The notes: generated by a model not told the origin, from the letters alone. A DNA stretch of 64,000 nucleotides from Devosia sp. (GCF_028290625.1 NZ_JAQGJM010000011.1:1-64000); one strand, 5' to 3'; positions 19,873 to 28,099 are shown, counted from the stretch's first letter. Program-made: numbers and translations.

Positions 19873-20442
19873 ATGGACGAGCGCATCAAACTGATCGGCA
19901 TCGAGACCCTGTCCAAGGCCTGGGGCACGCTGACCCGCGCCACGCTGGACTATCGCCGTCTCGATGGCAGCTGGCACACCCAGAGCCGCGAGGTCTATGA
20001 CCACGGCAATGCGGCGGCGATCATCCTGTTCGATCCGGCCCGCCGCACCGTGCTGCTGACCCGCCAATACCGCTACCCCGTCAGCCTCAATGGCGATCCC
20101 GCCTGGCTGATCGAAGCCTGCGCGGGCCTGCTCGATGGCGATGACAAGCTGGTCGGCGTCATGCGCGAGGCGCTGGAGGAAACCGGCCACCAGCCGCGCG
20201 ACGTACAATTCCTGTTCGACGCCTATATGAGCCCCGGCTCACTGACCGAGCGCCTGTCGCTGTTCGTCGGCCATTACGACGCCGGCACCAAAGTTGCCGA
20301 TGGCGGCGGGTTGGAGGCGGAAGGCGAGGAAATCGAGCTGCTCGAAATGGGGCTGGATGAGGCCATGGGGATGGTGCGCGGCGGCGGCATCATCGACGCC
20401 AAGACCATCATGCTGCTGCAATGGGTGGCGCTGAACCGGTAG
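19873..20442 (+). CDS. NUDIX hydrolase of the NudK / ADP-ribose type
   Basis: The 189-residue product hydrolyses nucleoside diphosphate derivatives (GDP-mannose or ADP-ribose in related enzymes). The Nudix box is visible: GLLDGDDKLVGVMREALEET then GH, matching Gx5Ex7REUxEE with a Gly-rich variant start (GLLDGDD). The N-terminal KLIGIETLSKAWGTLTRATL domain matches the NudK/YffH group. Start ATG follows GGCGGAC. It is divergent from the sdh operon. Confidence 0.87.
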   Translation: MDERIKLIGIETLSKAWGTLTRATLDYRRLDGSWHTQSREVYDHGNAAAIILFDPARRTVLLTRQYRYPVSLNGDPAWLIEACAGLLDGDDKLVGVMREALEETGHQPRDVQFLFDAYMSPGSLTERLSLFVGHYDAGTKVADGGGLEAEGEEIELLEMGLDEAMGMVRGGGIIDAKTIMLLQWVALNR

Positions 20443-20462
20443 GTCGGCGGCAGGCGGTGCAA

Positions 20463-20585
20463 CGCCCTCGTGGTTCGAGGGTCGCTGCGCTCCCGCCTCA
20501 CCATGAGGGCTACTGCTAGATCTCAAATTCCCAGTAGCCCTCATGGTGAGGTGCGAGTGCTTACGAGCCTCGAACCACGAGGGCG
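20463..20585. repeat. RIME-like palindromic repeat, family A copy 1
   Basis: Outer arms CGCCCTCGTGGTTCGAGG and CCTCGAACCACGAGGGCG are perfect inverted copies; inside, CCTCACCATGAGGGCTACT pairs with AGTAGCCCTCATGGTGAGG. Other copies are at 25121-25228, 51191-51320 and 62249-62373. It follows the stop of the Nudix gene by 20 nt. Confidence 0.93.
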
Positions 20586-20667
20586 TGGCGCGATCTCAGG
20601 CTAGACCCGGCCCGCGCCGGGGTGACACCGAGTATGTGGCACCAGCAAGAGCACCCCTTCGGACAGT

Positions 20668-20874
20668 TCAAAAATCCACCAGCTTCTTGTCCGGATCGTA
20701 GGGCTGGTCCTTGGCCAGCCGCGTCACCGCTTGCCCGCACCGCATCTTCTTGGTGAAGCCGTCATAGGCGTAGCTCGGCGAGCCATGCAGCGCCCAACCT
20801 TCGGACAATGCCTTGGTTACCTTGTGGCAAAAGCTGGAATCGTCCTCGCCCGACAAGAAGCGGTAAATCTGCAT
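20668..20874 (-). CDS. DUF1737 domain protein
   Basis: A 68-residue product starting MQIYRFLSGEDDSSFCHKVT. The family is recognised by the opening YRFLSGxDDxxFCxxV and by the segment LSEGWALHGSPSYAYDG. Function unknown. A GGAGG sits 5 nt before the chosen ATG at 20874, and the longer frame to 20949 overlaps the divergent carbonic anhydrase promoter. It also has a Cys in MRCGQAV. Confidence 0.88.
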   Translation of the reverse strand: MQIYRFLSGEDDSSFCHKVTKALSEGWALHGSPSYAYDGFTKKMRCGQAVTRLAKDQPYDPDKKLVDF

Positions 20875-20941
20875 GCATGCCTCCAATGCGGCGCCCACCA
20901 ATGCGCCGGAGTTGATCTTGTCCGCTCTTAGCGCTAATCGA

Positions 20942-21589
20942 ATGCCCATGCATCGGTTTCCTGAAGAACTGCTGACGGGTCACGCCAATTTCATGGCCGG
21001 GCGCTATGCTCGTGAACGGGACCGGATTCGCGACCTGGCCGCGCAGGGCCAAAACCCCACCACCATGATCATCGCCTGCTGCGATAGCCGCTCGGCCCCG
21101 GAGACGATTTTCGACGCGGGTCCGGGCGAGCTCTTCGTGCTGCGCAACGTCGCCAACCTGGTGCCGAACTACCAGCCCGATGGCGGCCAGCACGGTACTT
21201 CGGCGGGTATCGAGTTTGCCGTCAAGGCGCTGGGCATCAAGAACATCGTCATCATGGGCCATGGCCGCTGCGGTGGCATCAAGGCCGCGCTCAACACCGA
21301 TTCGACCCCGCTCGACGCCGGCGATTTCATCGGCAAATGGATGGCCATGCTGGGCGACCTGCCCGATCAGGTCGGCCAGAACGACCTGATGACCCCCGCC
21401 GAACGCCAGACCGCGCTGGAGCGCATTTCCATCCGCTCCTCGATCAACAATCTGCGGACCTTCCCCTACGTTGCCGAGCTGGAGGCCGCCGGCAAGCTGG
21501 CCGTGCACGGCGCCTGGTTCGATATCTCGACCGGCGAACTCTGGGTCATGGACGGCGATACCGGCGACTTCGTGCGTCCCCTGATCTGA
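20942..21589 (+). CDS. Beta-class carbonic anhydrase
   Basis: Interconverts CO2 and bicarbonate. The 215-residue protein has the zinc ligands and catalytic dyad in ACCDSRSAP (Cys, Asp, Arg) and MGHGRCGGI (His, Cys), in the order of beta-CA. Two ATGs six bases apart (20942, 20948) could each start it; the upstream one is used. The intergenic gap to the DUF1737 gene is only 67 nt, so both promoters share it. Confidence 0.95.
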   Translation: MPMHRFPEELLTGHANFMAGRYARERDRIRDLAAQGQNPTTMIIACCDSRSAPETIFDAGPGELFVLRNVANLVPNYQPDGGQHGTSAGIEFAVKALGIKNIVIMGHGRCGGIKAALNTDSTPLDAGDFIGKWMAMLGDLPDQVGQNDLMTPAERQTALERISIRSSINNLRTFPYVAELEAAGKLAVHGAWFDISTGELWVMDGDTGDFVRPLI

Positions 21590-22001
21590 GCCTGGCGCCC
21601 ACCGGCGCTAGACTTGCCTCACCCAGAAAAACCCGTCCCGTTCACGGCCCCGTGAGCGCTCAATAGTCCGGCGGGTGCCGATCCCCGGGCAGCAAATCTT
21701 GCCTGCCACAAAAAAGCACTTCCCGCCCCGAATAACCGGGCCGGCACGATTCCGAGCAATGACAATAGGACGCAAGTTTTATATCGCCATAGCCGAGAAA
21801 ACTTCGGTTTATCTTGCAGTTACCTCAAAAATCCATTGCCCAGAAATGACCCGATTGTGTCCGGATCAGCACCAATTTTTGGGCCGCTGCGGACCACATT
21901 GAGCTTCCATTGTCTTGCTCACGGGCCGCAGGAGAGCGGGCCGTCGGGAGCCGGCTAACCGGGTGCCGCTTTTATCTCCACCAACATGGAGCTTAACCGC
22001 C
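21590..22001. other. 412-nt gap before the first EF-hand gene
   Basis: No credible coding frame on either strand. The part 21690-21870 is clearly more AT-rich than its surroundings and has several T and A runs, so the promoter of the EF-hand gene probably lies here. A small CACGG/CCGTG hairpin follows the carbonic anhydrase. I see no known riboswitch or sRNA. Confidence 0.5.
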
Positions 22002-22238
22002 ATGAAGAAGATCATTCTGTCGTCGCTCGTCGTTCTCGGCCTGTCCACCGCAGCCTTTGCGCAGGCGGCGACCGATTTCGCCACCGTGGATGCCGATGCC
22101 AGCGGGGGCGTGTCCTGGGCTGAAGCCTCAGCGGCTGTGCCGACGCTGACCGAAGACGCCTTCAAGACCGCTGACGCCGATGCGAGCGGCGAGCTGTCCG
22201 CCGAGGAATATGCCGTCGTGGCGGCGCCTGCTCCTTAA
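22002..22238 (+). CDS. Small secreted EF-hand protein
   Basis: The 78-residue precursor starts MKKIILSSLVVLGLSTAAFA, a typical signal peptide cleaved after FAQA. The mature part has two EF-hand loops, DADASGGVSWAE and DADASGELSAEE, each with acidic residues at positions 1, 3, 5 and a final Glu at 12. It probably binds calcium in the periplasm. A second gene of the same type follows 105 nt downstream, so this is a tandem duplication with divergence. Confidence 0.85.
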   Translation: MKKIILSSLVVLGLSTAAFAQAATDFATVDADASGGVSWAEASAAVPTLTEDAFKTADADASGELSAEEYAVVAAPAP

Positions 22239-22250
22239 GGCATCGTGACC

Positions 22251-22284
22251 AGCGGAGCCGCCCCACGCCCGGGGTGGCTCCGCT
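22251..22284 (+). terminator. Hairpin between the two EF-hand genes
   Basis: AGCGGAGCC (22251-22259) pairs with GGCTCCGCT (22276-22284), with further GC pairing inside. The T run that follows is weak (CCTCTATCGTTT), so it may be an attenuator or processing site rather than a complete terminator. Confidence 0.5.
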
Positions 22285-22343
22285 CCTCTATCGTTTCAGC
22301 CTGCCGCGGCCTTTTTGGCGCGGCCCCTAAATGGAGATTTCAT

Positions 22344-22682
22344 ATGCACAAGATTGCTTTGAGCCTTGCCGTATTCGGCCTGTCCGCTACCGCCGCGTTC
22401 GCGCAGACACCCACCACGTTTGCCGATCTCGATGCCGACGCCAATGGCGAGTTGTCGATTACCGAAATCCAGGTGGCCTGGCCCGATCTGGCCCAGGATG
22501 AGTTCACCACCGCTGACGCCGATGCCAGCGGAGGTCTGTCGACGGCCGAACTGAGCACGCTACAGCCCGCGGCCGGCGCTCCTGCCGCCGAAACCCTGCC
22601 GGCCCCGACCCTGGCCCCGAGCGACAGCATGGCGCCGGCCGCCGACGCCGCCCCGGAAACGCCTGACTCGCTGATTCAGTGA
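22344..22682 (+). CDS. Secreted EF-hand protein with Ala/Pro-rich tail
   Basis: A 112-residue precursor starting MHKIALSLAVFGLSATAAFA with signal peptide. It has two EF-hand loops (DLDADANGELSITE and DADASGGLSTAE) followed by a low-complexity tail of Ala, Pro and Glu that the upstream paralogue lacks. TGGAGA lies 7 nt before the ATG at 22344. The tail could be a spacer or cell-wall-facing linker. Confidence 0.84.
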   Translation: MHKIALSLAVFGLSATAAFAQTPTTFADLDADANGELSITEIQVAWPDLAQDEFTTADADASGGLSTAELSTLQPAAGAPAAETLPAPTLAPSDSMAPAADAAPETPDSLIQ

Positions 22683-22704
22683 TCCCCGTCAGCTAACGCC
22701 TTTG

Positions 22705-22728
22705 GCCGCTCCGGTTCGCCGGGGCGGC
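22705..22728. terminator. TTCG-loop hairpin between convergent genes
   Basis: GCCGCTCCGG (22705-22714) and CCGGGGCGGC (22719-22728) form a 10-bp stem, with one G-T pair, closed by TTCG. No clear T run follows on either strand. It ends 2 nt before the stop of the EamA gene, so it may serve both convergent genes. Confidence 0.4.
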
Positions 22729-22729
22729 A

Positions 22730-23614
22730 TTATGCTATTGGGGCGGACCGCAGCCGCGCCAGCACGCGCGGCCCGAACACATTGAGCACCAGCCCGACGA
22801 AAATCAGTGCGCTGCCCAGGATTTCGAGGCTGCTGACCGCTTCCCCGAGCAGCACCATCGCTGCGGCAAAACCTACCACCGGCACCAGCAGCGAAAACGG
22901 CGCCACGAGACTCGCGGGATGCCTCCCCAACAGCACCGCCCAGGCGCCATAACCCAACAGCGTCGAGCCATAGGCGATGAACAGCACCGAACCGATCGCC
23001 TGCAGGCTCACATGTCCCAGCGCCGCGAAGGCCTGCGGTCCCTCGAATACCAGCGACAGCACCAGCATGGGGATCGGCGGCACCAGACTCCCCCACACCA
23101 CGAAGCCCAGCATGTCCACCTTGCCGGCGCGCTTGGTGGCGATATTGGAAATGCCCCAGAAGAACGCTGCCAGCAGCGTCATCAGCAGCGGCACCAACAC
23201 CGCGCCGCCCAGTTGCTCGGCCGCAATCGCCCCCAGCCCCGCCAGGGCCACCGCCGCTCCGCCGATCTGGAACGGCCCCGGCCGCTCCCCCAGGAACAGC
23301 ACAGCCAGCGCCATGGTGAAGAACACCTGGATCTGCATGACCAAGCTGGCCAGCCCCGCCGGCATGCCCAGTTTTACCGCCGAAAATAGCAGGCTGAACT
23401 GCAGCACGCCCACCGTCACGCCATAGACGATCAGCAGGCTCCAACTCACAGCCGGCTTGCGAATGAAAAACACCGCCGGCAGCGCACAGCCGATATAGCG
23501 CAGCGCCGTCAACAGGAATGGAGACACCTCCGCCACGCCCCATTTGATGGCCACGAAATTGAGGCCCCAAACGATGACGACAAGAAGGGCAAGCAGCAGG
23601 TCGCGCAGGGGCAT
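22730..23614 (-). CDS. EamA-family exporter (EamA/YdeD-like)
   Basis: A 294-residue membrane protein with about ten helices in two EamA domains. It starts MPLRDLLLALLVVIVWGLNF and contains the typical KWGVAEVSPFLLTALRY and GVLQFSLLFSAVKLGMPAGL segments. The closest well-known relatives export cysteine and O-acetylserine (EamA), but the substrate is not proven here. Start ATG 23614 is chosen over 23680, which would read through a repeat. Confidence 0.9.
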   Translation of the reverse strand: MPLRDLLLALLVVIVWGLNFVAIKWGVAEVSPFLLTALRYIGCALPAVFFIRKPAVSWSLLIVYGVTVGVLQFSLLFSAVKLGMPAGLASLVMQIQVFFTMALAVLFLGERPGPFQIGGAAVALAGLGAIAAEQLGGAVLVPLLMTLLAAFFWGISNIATKRAGKVDMLGFVVWGSLVPPIPMLVLSLVFEGPQAFAALGHVSLQAIGSVLFIAYGSTLLGYGAWAVLLGRHPASLVAPFSLLVPVVGFAAAMVLLGEAVSSLEILGSALIFVGLVLNVFGPRVLARLRSAPIA

Positions 23615-23644
23615 GACAGGTCCTAGTTGCGGGTGGTGCCGGAC

Positions 23645-23784
23645 ACCCCTCATCCGCCCTTCGAGCACCTTCTTCCACAAGGGGAGAAGGTAATAGAGCC
23701 GAGAGTTATCGGTCGTACCCCCTCTCCCCTTGCGGGAGAGGGACTGACCATTCTGCGTTCAGCAGAATAGTCAGGGTGAGGGGG
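23645..23784. repeat. Intergenic palindromic repeat, family C copy 2
   Basis: Starts ACCCCTCATCCGCC and ends TCAGGGTGAGGGGG, which pair loosely, with two internal hairpins: CACCTTCTTCC/GGGGAGAAGG and CTCTCCCCTTGCGGGAGAGG. It also includes TTCTGCGTTCAGCAGAA. It occupies the space after asd, where it can act as terminator, and is related to the shorter copy at 201-249. Confidence 0.8.
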
Positions 23785-23787
23785 CTC

Positions 23788-24831
23788 TTACGCCGCCGCC
23801 CGCTTGTCCATCAACCCACGCTCGATCAGCGTCTCGGCGATCTGGATCGCGTTGAGCGCCGCGCCCTTGCGCAGGTTGTCCGACACCACCCAGATGGCGA
23901 GGCCATTCTCAACCGTATTGTCTTCGCGGATGCGCGACACGAAGGTGTCGTATTCACCAACCGCGTCGATCGGGGTCGCGTAGCCACCCGGCTCGCGCTT
24001 GTCGAGGACCGAAATGCCCGGCGCTTCACGCAGCAGGTCACGCGCTTCGTCGGCCGAAATGGGGTTCTCGAACTCGATATTGACCGCTTCCGAATGGCCC
24101 ACGAACACCGGCACGCGCACGGCGGTGCAGGTTACGCGGATCTTGGGATCGAGAATCTTCTTGGTCTCGGCCAGCACCTTCCACTCTTCCTTGGTGTAGC
24201 CGTCTTCCATGAACACATCGATGTGCGGGATGACGTTGAAGGCGATCTGCTTGGGGAACTTGCCGACCGTGGCTGTATCGTTGACGAAAATGCCCTTGGT
24301 CTGGTTCCACAGCTCGTCGACGCCTTCCTTGCCGGCGCCCGAAACGGACTGGTAGGTCGACACCACGATGCGGGTGATCTTGGCAAAGTCGTGCAGGGGC
24401 TTGAGCGCCACGACCAATTGGGCGGTCGAGCAGTTCGGATTGGCGATGATATTGTTGCGCTTGGGGTTGGCCATATAGGCGTCCAGCACATGCGCGTTCA
24501 CTTCGGGCACGATCAGCGGCACGTCCGAATGATAACGCCAGAAGCTGGAATTATCGATGACGATGATGCCCATGGCCCCGAGCTTGGGCGCCCAGTCCTT
24601 GGAAATGGTCGAGCCCGCCGACATGATGGCGAAATCCACGCCCTTGAAGTCGTAGTCGTCGAGATTCTTGGCCTTGAGAATCTTGTCGCCGTAGGAAATT
24701 TCGCGCCCGGTGGAGCGCGAGGAGGCGAGAGCGATCACCTCGTCGGCCGGAAACTTGCGTTCGGCCAGAATGTTGAGAACTTCACGGCCCACATTGCCAG
24801 TGGCACCGATAACAGCGACGCGATAACCCAT
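23788..24831 (-). CDS. asd: Aspartate-semialdehyde dehydrogenase
   Basis: Reduces aspartyl phosphate to aspartate semialdehyde, the branch point to lysine/diaminopimelate, threonine and methionine. The 347-residue enzyme has the NADP-binding VIGATGNVGREVL, the catalytic Cys in IIANPNCSTAQL, QSVSGAGKEG, and the His in FVGHSEAVNIEF. The length fits the proteobacterial type. It has an unusually long upstream leader (see the features at 24938-25094). Confidence 0.97.
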   Translation of the reverse strand: MGYRVAVIGATGNVGREVLNILAERKFPADEVIALASSRSTGREISYGDKILKAKNLDDYDFKGVDFAIMSAGSTISKDWAPKLGAMGIIVIDNSSFWRYHSDVPLIVPEVNAHVLDAYMANPKRNNIIANPNCSTAQLVVALKPLHDFAKITRIVVSTYQSVSGAGKEGVDELWNQTKGIFVNDTATVGKFPKQIAFNVIPHIDVFMEDGYTKEEWKVLAETKKILDPKIRVTCTAVRVPVFVGHSEAVNIEFENPISADEARDLLREAPGISVLDKREPGGYATPIDAVGEYDTFVSRIREDNTVENGLAIWVVSDNLRKGAALNAIQIAETLIERGLMDKRAAA

Positions 24832-24907
24832 TTTTGGAACTCCAGTCCCTTACCATTTCCGCCCCCGCGCGACGCTGTGCGTCGCGGCCCATCCGGGTTC
24901 AGCCTCT

Positions 24908-24930
24908 CCCCGTCGGGAGACGACCCGGGG
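24908..24930 (-). promoter_or_regulatory. GC-rich hairpin in the asd leader
   Basis: CCCCGTCG pairs with CGA(CC)CGGGG around a GGAGA loop, with a two-base bulge. It lies between the leader frame and asd and is not followed by a T run on the minus strand, so it does not look like a complete intrinsic terminator. Confidence 0.35.
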
Positions 24931-24937
24931 AAAAGCG

Positions 24938-25036
24938 TCAGGCGGTTTTGGTAGTTTTGGTTGCAAACGCAGCAAAACCACGACGGGCTTTAAGCCCGGT
25001 GGTGGTCATCATGGCGATGATGAAAGCGCTGCGCAT
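24938..25036 (-). CDS. Possible Thr/Lys-rich leader peptide upstream of asd
   Basis: A 32-codon frame reads MRSAFIIAMMTTTGLKARRG then FAAFATKTTKTA and stops 106 nt before asd. It holds seven Thr and three Lys in 24 residues after Met9. Three consecutive ACC codons lie within the hairpin 24977-25006. Asd leads to threonine and lysine, so a Thr/Lys-rich leader could sense charged tRNA. Against this, no clear ribosome-binding site is seen and the upstream frame stays open to 25087. It could also be a small protein or chance. Confidence 0.3.
   Translation of the reverse strand: MRSAFIIAMMTTTGLKARRGFAAFATKTTKTA
24977..25006 (-). promoter_or_regulatory. Strong hairpin over the ACC codons of the asd leader
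   Basis: GGGCTT and AAGCCC pair around one base, and the flanking ACCAC and GTGGT extend the stem. On the minus strand the 5' side covers the run of three Thr codons of the leader frame, the arrangement expected of an attenuation or translation-sensing element. Confidence 0.4.
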
Positions 25037-25066
25037 CGGTTTGACTGCTTTGTTGAAAGCACGGTT

Positions 25067-25094
25067 CTCATACGCCCAAATGGCAAAGAGTCAA
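25067..25094 (-). promoter_or_regulatory. Candidate asd promoter
   Basis: On the minus strand TTGACT (plus 25089-25094) and TATGAG (25067-25072) are 16 nt apart. The -35 box is nearly perfect and the -10 box moderate. The predicted start near 25060 would give a leader of about 230 nt before asd. Confidence 0.4.
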
Positions 25095-25120
25095 TGAATT
25101 TGGTCGGGCTGTGGTGGCAC

Positions 25121-25228
25121 GCCCCGTGGTTCGAGGCTCGTTTCGCTCACGCCTCACCATGAGGCTACTGAGAGTTTTGAAACCTCATGGTGAGGTGCGA
25201 GCTCTTAGCGAGCCTCGAACCACGAGGT
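25121..25228. repeat. RIME-like palindromic repeat, family A copy 2
   Basis: Outer arms (C)CCGTGGTTCGAGGCTCG and CGAGCCTCGAACCACG, inner arms GCCTCACCATGAGG and CCTCATGGTGAGGTG. It is shorter than the other copies because of a smaller centre. It lies 70 nt before the flavoprotein start. Confidence 0.92.
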
Positions 25229-25298
25229 TGGGCACTCAAGGCTTGCCTCCCCGACCTCCATGGCTGTAACTGCGCCAAACCTGAAAGACCCAAAAAAC

Positions 25299-26489
25299 AT
25301 GGCCCATTACGACGTAATCATTCTCGGCGCCGGCGCCGCCGGCATGATGGCCGCCATCGAGGCCGGCAAGCGCGGCCGCACGGTGCTGCTGGTCGACCAT
25401 GTGCAATATGCCGGCGAGAAAATCCGCATCTCCGGCGGCGGCCGCTGCAATTTCACCAACGTGAATGCCACGGTCGAGATCGGCCGTGACCGTTTCCTGT
25501 CCCAGAACCCGCGCTTCGCCCTCTCGGCGCTGAGCCGCTACACCCCGGAAAACTTCATCGCGCTGGTGCGCCGCCACGGCATCACTTTCCATGAAAAAGT
25601 GCTCGGCCAATTGTTCTGCGATGGCCCCGCCACCCAGATCAACACCATGCTGCTGGGCGAAATGCGCGAGGCCGGCGTCGCCTTCTCGTTCTCGACCAAT
25701 GTCGAGGCCGTCGAAAAGACCGAGACCGGCTTTTCCGTCCGCTTCGCCTCCGGCTACGCCACCAGCGACAGCCTGATCATCGCCACTGGCGGCAAATCCA
25801 TTCCCAAGATGGGCGCCACCAGTTTCGGCTACCAGGTCGCCACCCAGTTTGGCCTCCGCGTCACCGAGACCCGCCCCGCTCTGGTGCCATTGACCTTCGA
25901 AACCGGAGCGCTGGAAAGGCTCAAGGAGCTGGCCGGCATCGCCACCGACGCCATCGTCAGCCACGGCAAGACCAAGTTCGAGGAAGCGCTGCTATTCACC
26001 CACCGCGGCCTGTCCGGCCCCGCGATCCTGCAGATTTCCTCCTATTGGCGCGAAGGCGATTCGATTTCGGTCGACCTGATGCCCAATGCCAGCGCCATGG
26101 ATTTCCTGCGCGCGGCCCGCACCGCCACGCCCAAGCTGCAGGTGCAGACCATCATCGCCAATGCCCTGCCCAAGCGGCTGGCCCAGTTGCTCGGCGATGA
26201 GCTCGACATGCACACCATGATCGGCGACTTCCCCGACAAGAAGCTCGCCATCGTGGAAGCCAAGCTCAAGGCCTGGAGCCTCAAGCCGGTCGGCTCGGAA
26301 GGCTATCGCACCGCCGAAGTCACCCTGGGCGGCGTCGATACCCGCGACCTCGACGCCAAGACCATGGCGGCCCGCGCTGTCCCCGGCCTCTATTTTGTCG
26401 GCGAAGTCGTCGACGTCACCGGCTGGCTCGGCGGCTACAATTTCCAATGGGCCTGGGCTTCAGGGTGGGCGGCCGGCCAAGCGGCTTAA
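25299..26489 (+). CDS. HI0933-type NAD(P)/FAD-dependent oxidoreductase
   Basis: A 396-residue flavoprotein of the HI0933/YhiN family. It begins MAHYDVIILGAGAAGMMAAI with the FAD-binding GxGxxG, then the family signature KIRISGGGRCNFTNVN, and ends GWLGGYNFQWAWASGWAAG, the C-terminal FAD contact. The physiological substrate of the family is unknown. An in-frame ATG at 25260 would add 13 residues of low similarity. The stop overlaps the convergent hydrolase by 4 nt. Confidence 0.92.
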   Translation: MAHYDVIILGAGAAGMMAAIEAGKRGRTVLLVDHVQYAGEKIRISGGGRCNFTNVNATVEIGRDRFLSQNPRFALSALSRYTPENFIALVRRHGITFHEKVLGQLFCDGPATQINTMLLGEMREAGVAFSFSTNVEAVEKTETGFSVRFASGYATSDSLIIATGGKSIPKMGATSFGYQVATQFGLRVTETRPALVPLTFETGALERLKELAGIATDAIVSHGKTKFEEALLFTHRGLSGPAILQISSYWREGDSISVDLMPNASAMDFLRAARTATPKLQVQTIIANALPKRLAQLLGDELDMHTMIGDFPDKKLAIVEAKLKAWSLKPVGSEGYRTAEVTLGGVDTRDLDAKTMAARAVPGLYFVGEVVDVTGWLGGYNFQWAWASGWAAGQAA

Positions 26490-27286
26490 GGCAGCTTCTC
26501 CAGGAAACCCAGCACCACCGCGTTGAACACTTCGGGCCGCTGCAATGGCGCAAAGTGGCTGACCTCCTTCAGCTCAACGAGTTCCGCCCCCGGAATGGTT
26601 CGGGCGATATAAGCCGCGTGCTCCGGCTTGATGAACTCGTCATGCTCGCTCTGCACCACGGTCACCGGCACGCTGATTGCCGCCAGATCCGCCGCCGAAT
26701 AATTCGGCTGCGTCCGCTGCATCAGCCCGACTGCGTCGGAAAACGCCTGGAAATCGTCCGGCGTCGTCGATAGCGCCGCATAATCCGCCTGATGCCGCCC
26801 GATGCAGTTGCCGAGCATCCGTGTGAATTCGAACGGCTTGGTGCCGCTATCATCCACATTGCAGGCGAAAAACAGCACGCCGCTGACCCGCTCCGGCGCC
26901 ATCCGGGACATGGCCAGCCCGATGCAGGCGCCATCGCTCCACCCCACGATCGGTGCCCGCCCGATCTTGAGCGCGTCCATCACCGCCAGAACATCGCTAG
27001 CCATCAAATCGTAGCTGAACGGCTGCCCATCGCGGGTACTATGGCCATGCCCGCGGCTGTCGATCAGCACCGCCCGATAGCCGGTCCCCACCAGCGCCGG
27101 CACCTGATGGGCAAAATTGCCGCTATGGCCCAACCCGCCATGCAGCAGGATCACCGGCGCGCCGGTCCCGTAGCTCACATGCCAGATGCGTGCGCCCCTA
27201 TGCTCCACGGCTCCCGTTTCGCCGCCAGCTGGCAAGGCCGCGCCCTCAGCCGCGAAAATTTCCAACCCGTCGTCGTGCCAAATCAT
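26486..27286 (-). CDS. Alpha/beta hydrolase
   Basis: The 266-residue product starts MIWHDDGLEIFAAEGAALPA, with AGGAGC 6 nt upstream of the ATG. It has HGGLGHSGNF for the oxyanion hole, the nucleophile elbow GWSDGA (G-W-S-D-G), an Asp in QSEHDEF and the catalytic His in EVSHFAPLQRPEVF, so the triad is complete. The substrate is unknown; relatives act on esters and lactones such as homoserine lactones or dienelactone, but none is implied. Confidence 0.9.
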   Translation of the reverse strand: MIWHDDGLEIFAAEGAALPAGGETGAVEHRGARIWHVSYGTGAPVILLHGGLGHSGNFAHQVPALVGTGYRAVLIDSRGHGHSTRDGQPFSYDLMASDVLAVMDALKIGRAPIVGWSDGACIGLAMSRMAPERVSGVLFFACNVDDSGTKPFEFTRMLGNCIGRHQADYAALSTTPDDFQAFSDAVGLMQRTQPNYSAADLAAISVPVTVVQSEHDEFIKPEHAAYIARTIPGAELVELKEVSHFAPLQRPEVFNAVVLGFLEKLP

Positions 27287-27449
27287 GTCGATGCTCCTGT
27301 GTCTGTCGCACCTCGTCGACTGGCCGACGCCCGCTTCGACAATGCCCACCAGAAAACATTCTATCTATGCGGCCTGCACGAACATGATGCGATTGCCCTA
27401 TCAATCACCGGCCTGCCCCGGGACGGTGGGCTCTAGGACCAGTCCGACC

Positions 27450-28001
27450 TCAAAATCTATGGCCGACCCGCACCATCAGATTGGTTGCCGCCCGGTGGGG
27501 ATCGTCACAGGTCCCAAAATCCGGCAGATGCTCCAGCGTCCCAATCAGCGAAAATCCCGCCGGCAATTGGAGTCCGGCGCTTCCCGCCAGCCTCAGCGCC
27601 ACGCCGCAGCCGAAATTGCGTGACGCGTCCCCGCTCGGCGCGTTCACCAGCGCACTGGTCAGCACCGCCCCCGCGCTGGCTTCCACGAACACCGGCAACA
27701 CCGGTACCTGCACCGTCCAGCTCAGCCCCGCATAGATATCGCTCTCGCCTTCGCCAAAGCTGACGCTGGCACCCACATGCGGCCGCAGCTCGCCCAGCAC
27801 CGCCCAGGCATTGAGATCAGGCACCGCGAATAGCAACTCCACATTGGCGTCGCGGATCGAGCCCGGATCGAGCAGCGCATCACCGCTGGTCACCACGCCC
27901 GCGCGCATTTCGGGCAGCCAATTCATCTGCGCCTGTGCCGCCCCGCTGGCCAGTACCAGCAGCACCAACCCGACCAGCGCTCGCAATCCAACCCGGCCCA
28001 T
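27450..28001 (-). CDS. PagL-like acyloxyacyl hydrolase relative lacking the catalytic serine
   Basis: The 183-residue precursor has a signal peptide ending GAAQAQ and repeats the scaffold of lipid A 3-O-deacylases: LLFAVPDLNAWAVLGELRPH, GLSWTVQVP, FGCGVALR, and a C-terminal LEHLPDFGTC ending MVRVGHRF. It aligns well with the protein at 30552-31154, but there the active-site H-x-S-N reads EHTSNND, while here it reads EHLPDFG: the serine is Pro. Loss of deacylase activity is likely. Expected in the outer membrane. Confidence 0.78.
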   Translation of the reverse strand: MGRVGLRALVGLVLLVLASGAAQAQMNWLPEMRAGVVTSGDALLDPGSIRDANVELLFAVPDLNAWAVLGELRPHVGASVSFGEGESDIYAGLSWTVQVPVLPVFVEASAGAVLTSALVNAPSGDASRNFGCGVALRLAGSAGLQLPAGFSLIGTLEHLPDFGTCDDPHRAATNLMVRVGHRF

Positions 28002-28099
28002 CAGCGCCCACCCCTGAAAAACGCAGTTGAGCCCCGGTTGCCGCCATCGTCAAAATTTGAATCAAATCATGCTGACCAAATGCTTTCGATCCGGCCCTC

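Larger units (their letters stand above)
24832..25298. other. 467-nt gap between asd and the flavoprotein gene
   Basis: The left part is the asd leader described in separate entries. The right part, 25121-25228, is copy 2 of repeat family A. The plus-strand frame at 24834-25097 has no ribosome-binding site and runs antisense to the leader, so I do not call it. Confidence 0.7.

Noticed and set aside
24834..25097. 87-codon plus-strand frame in the asd leader
   Set aside because: No ribosome-binding site, Arg/Pro-rich start, and it lies opposite the leader hairpins.
20463..25228. CRISPR-like array from repeated palindromes
   Set aside because: The copies are scattered by kilobases with no regular spacers, so they are dispersed intergenic repeats.
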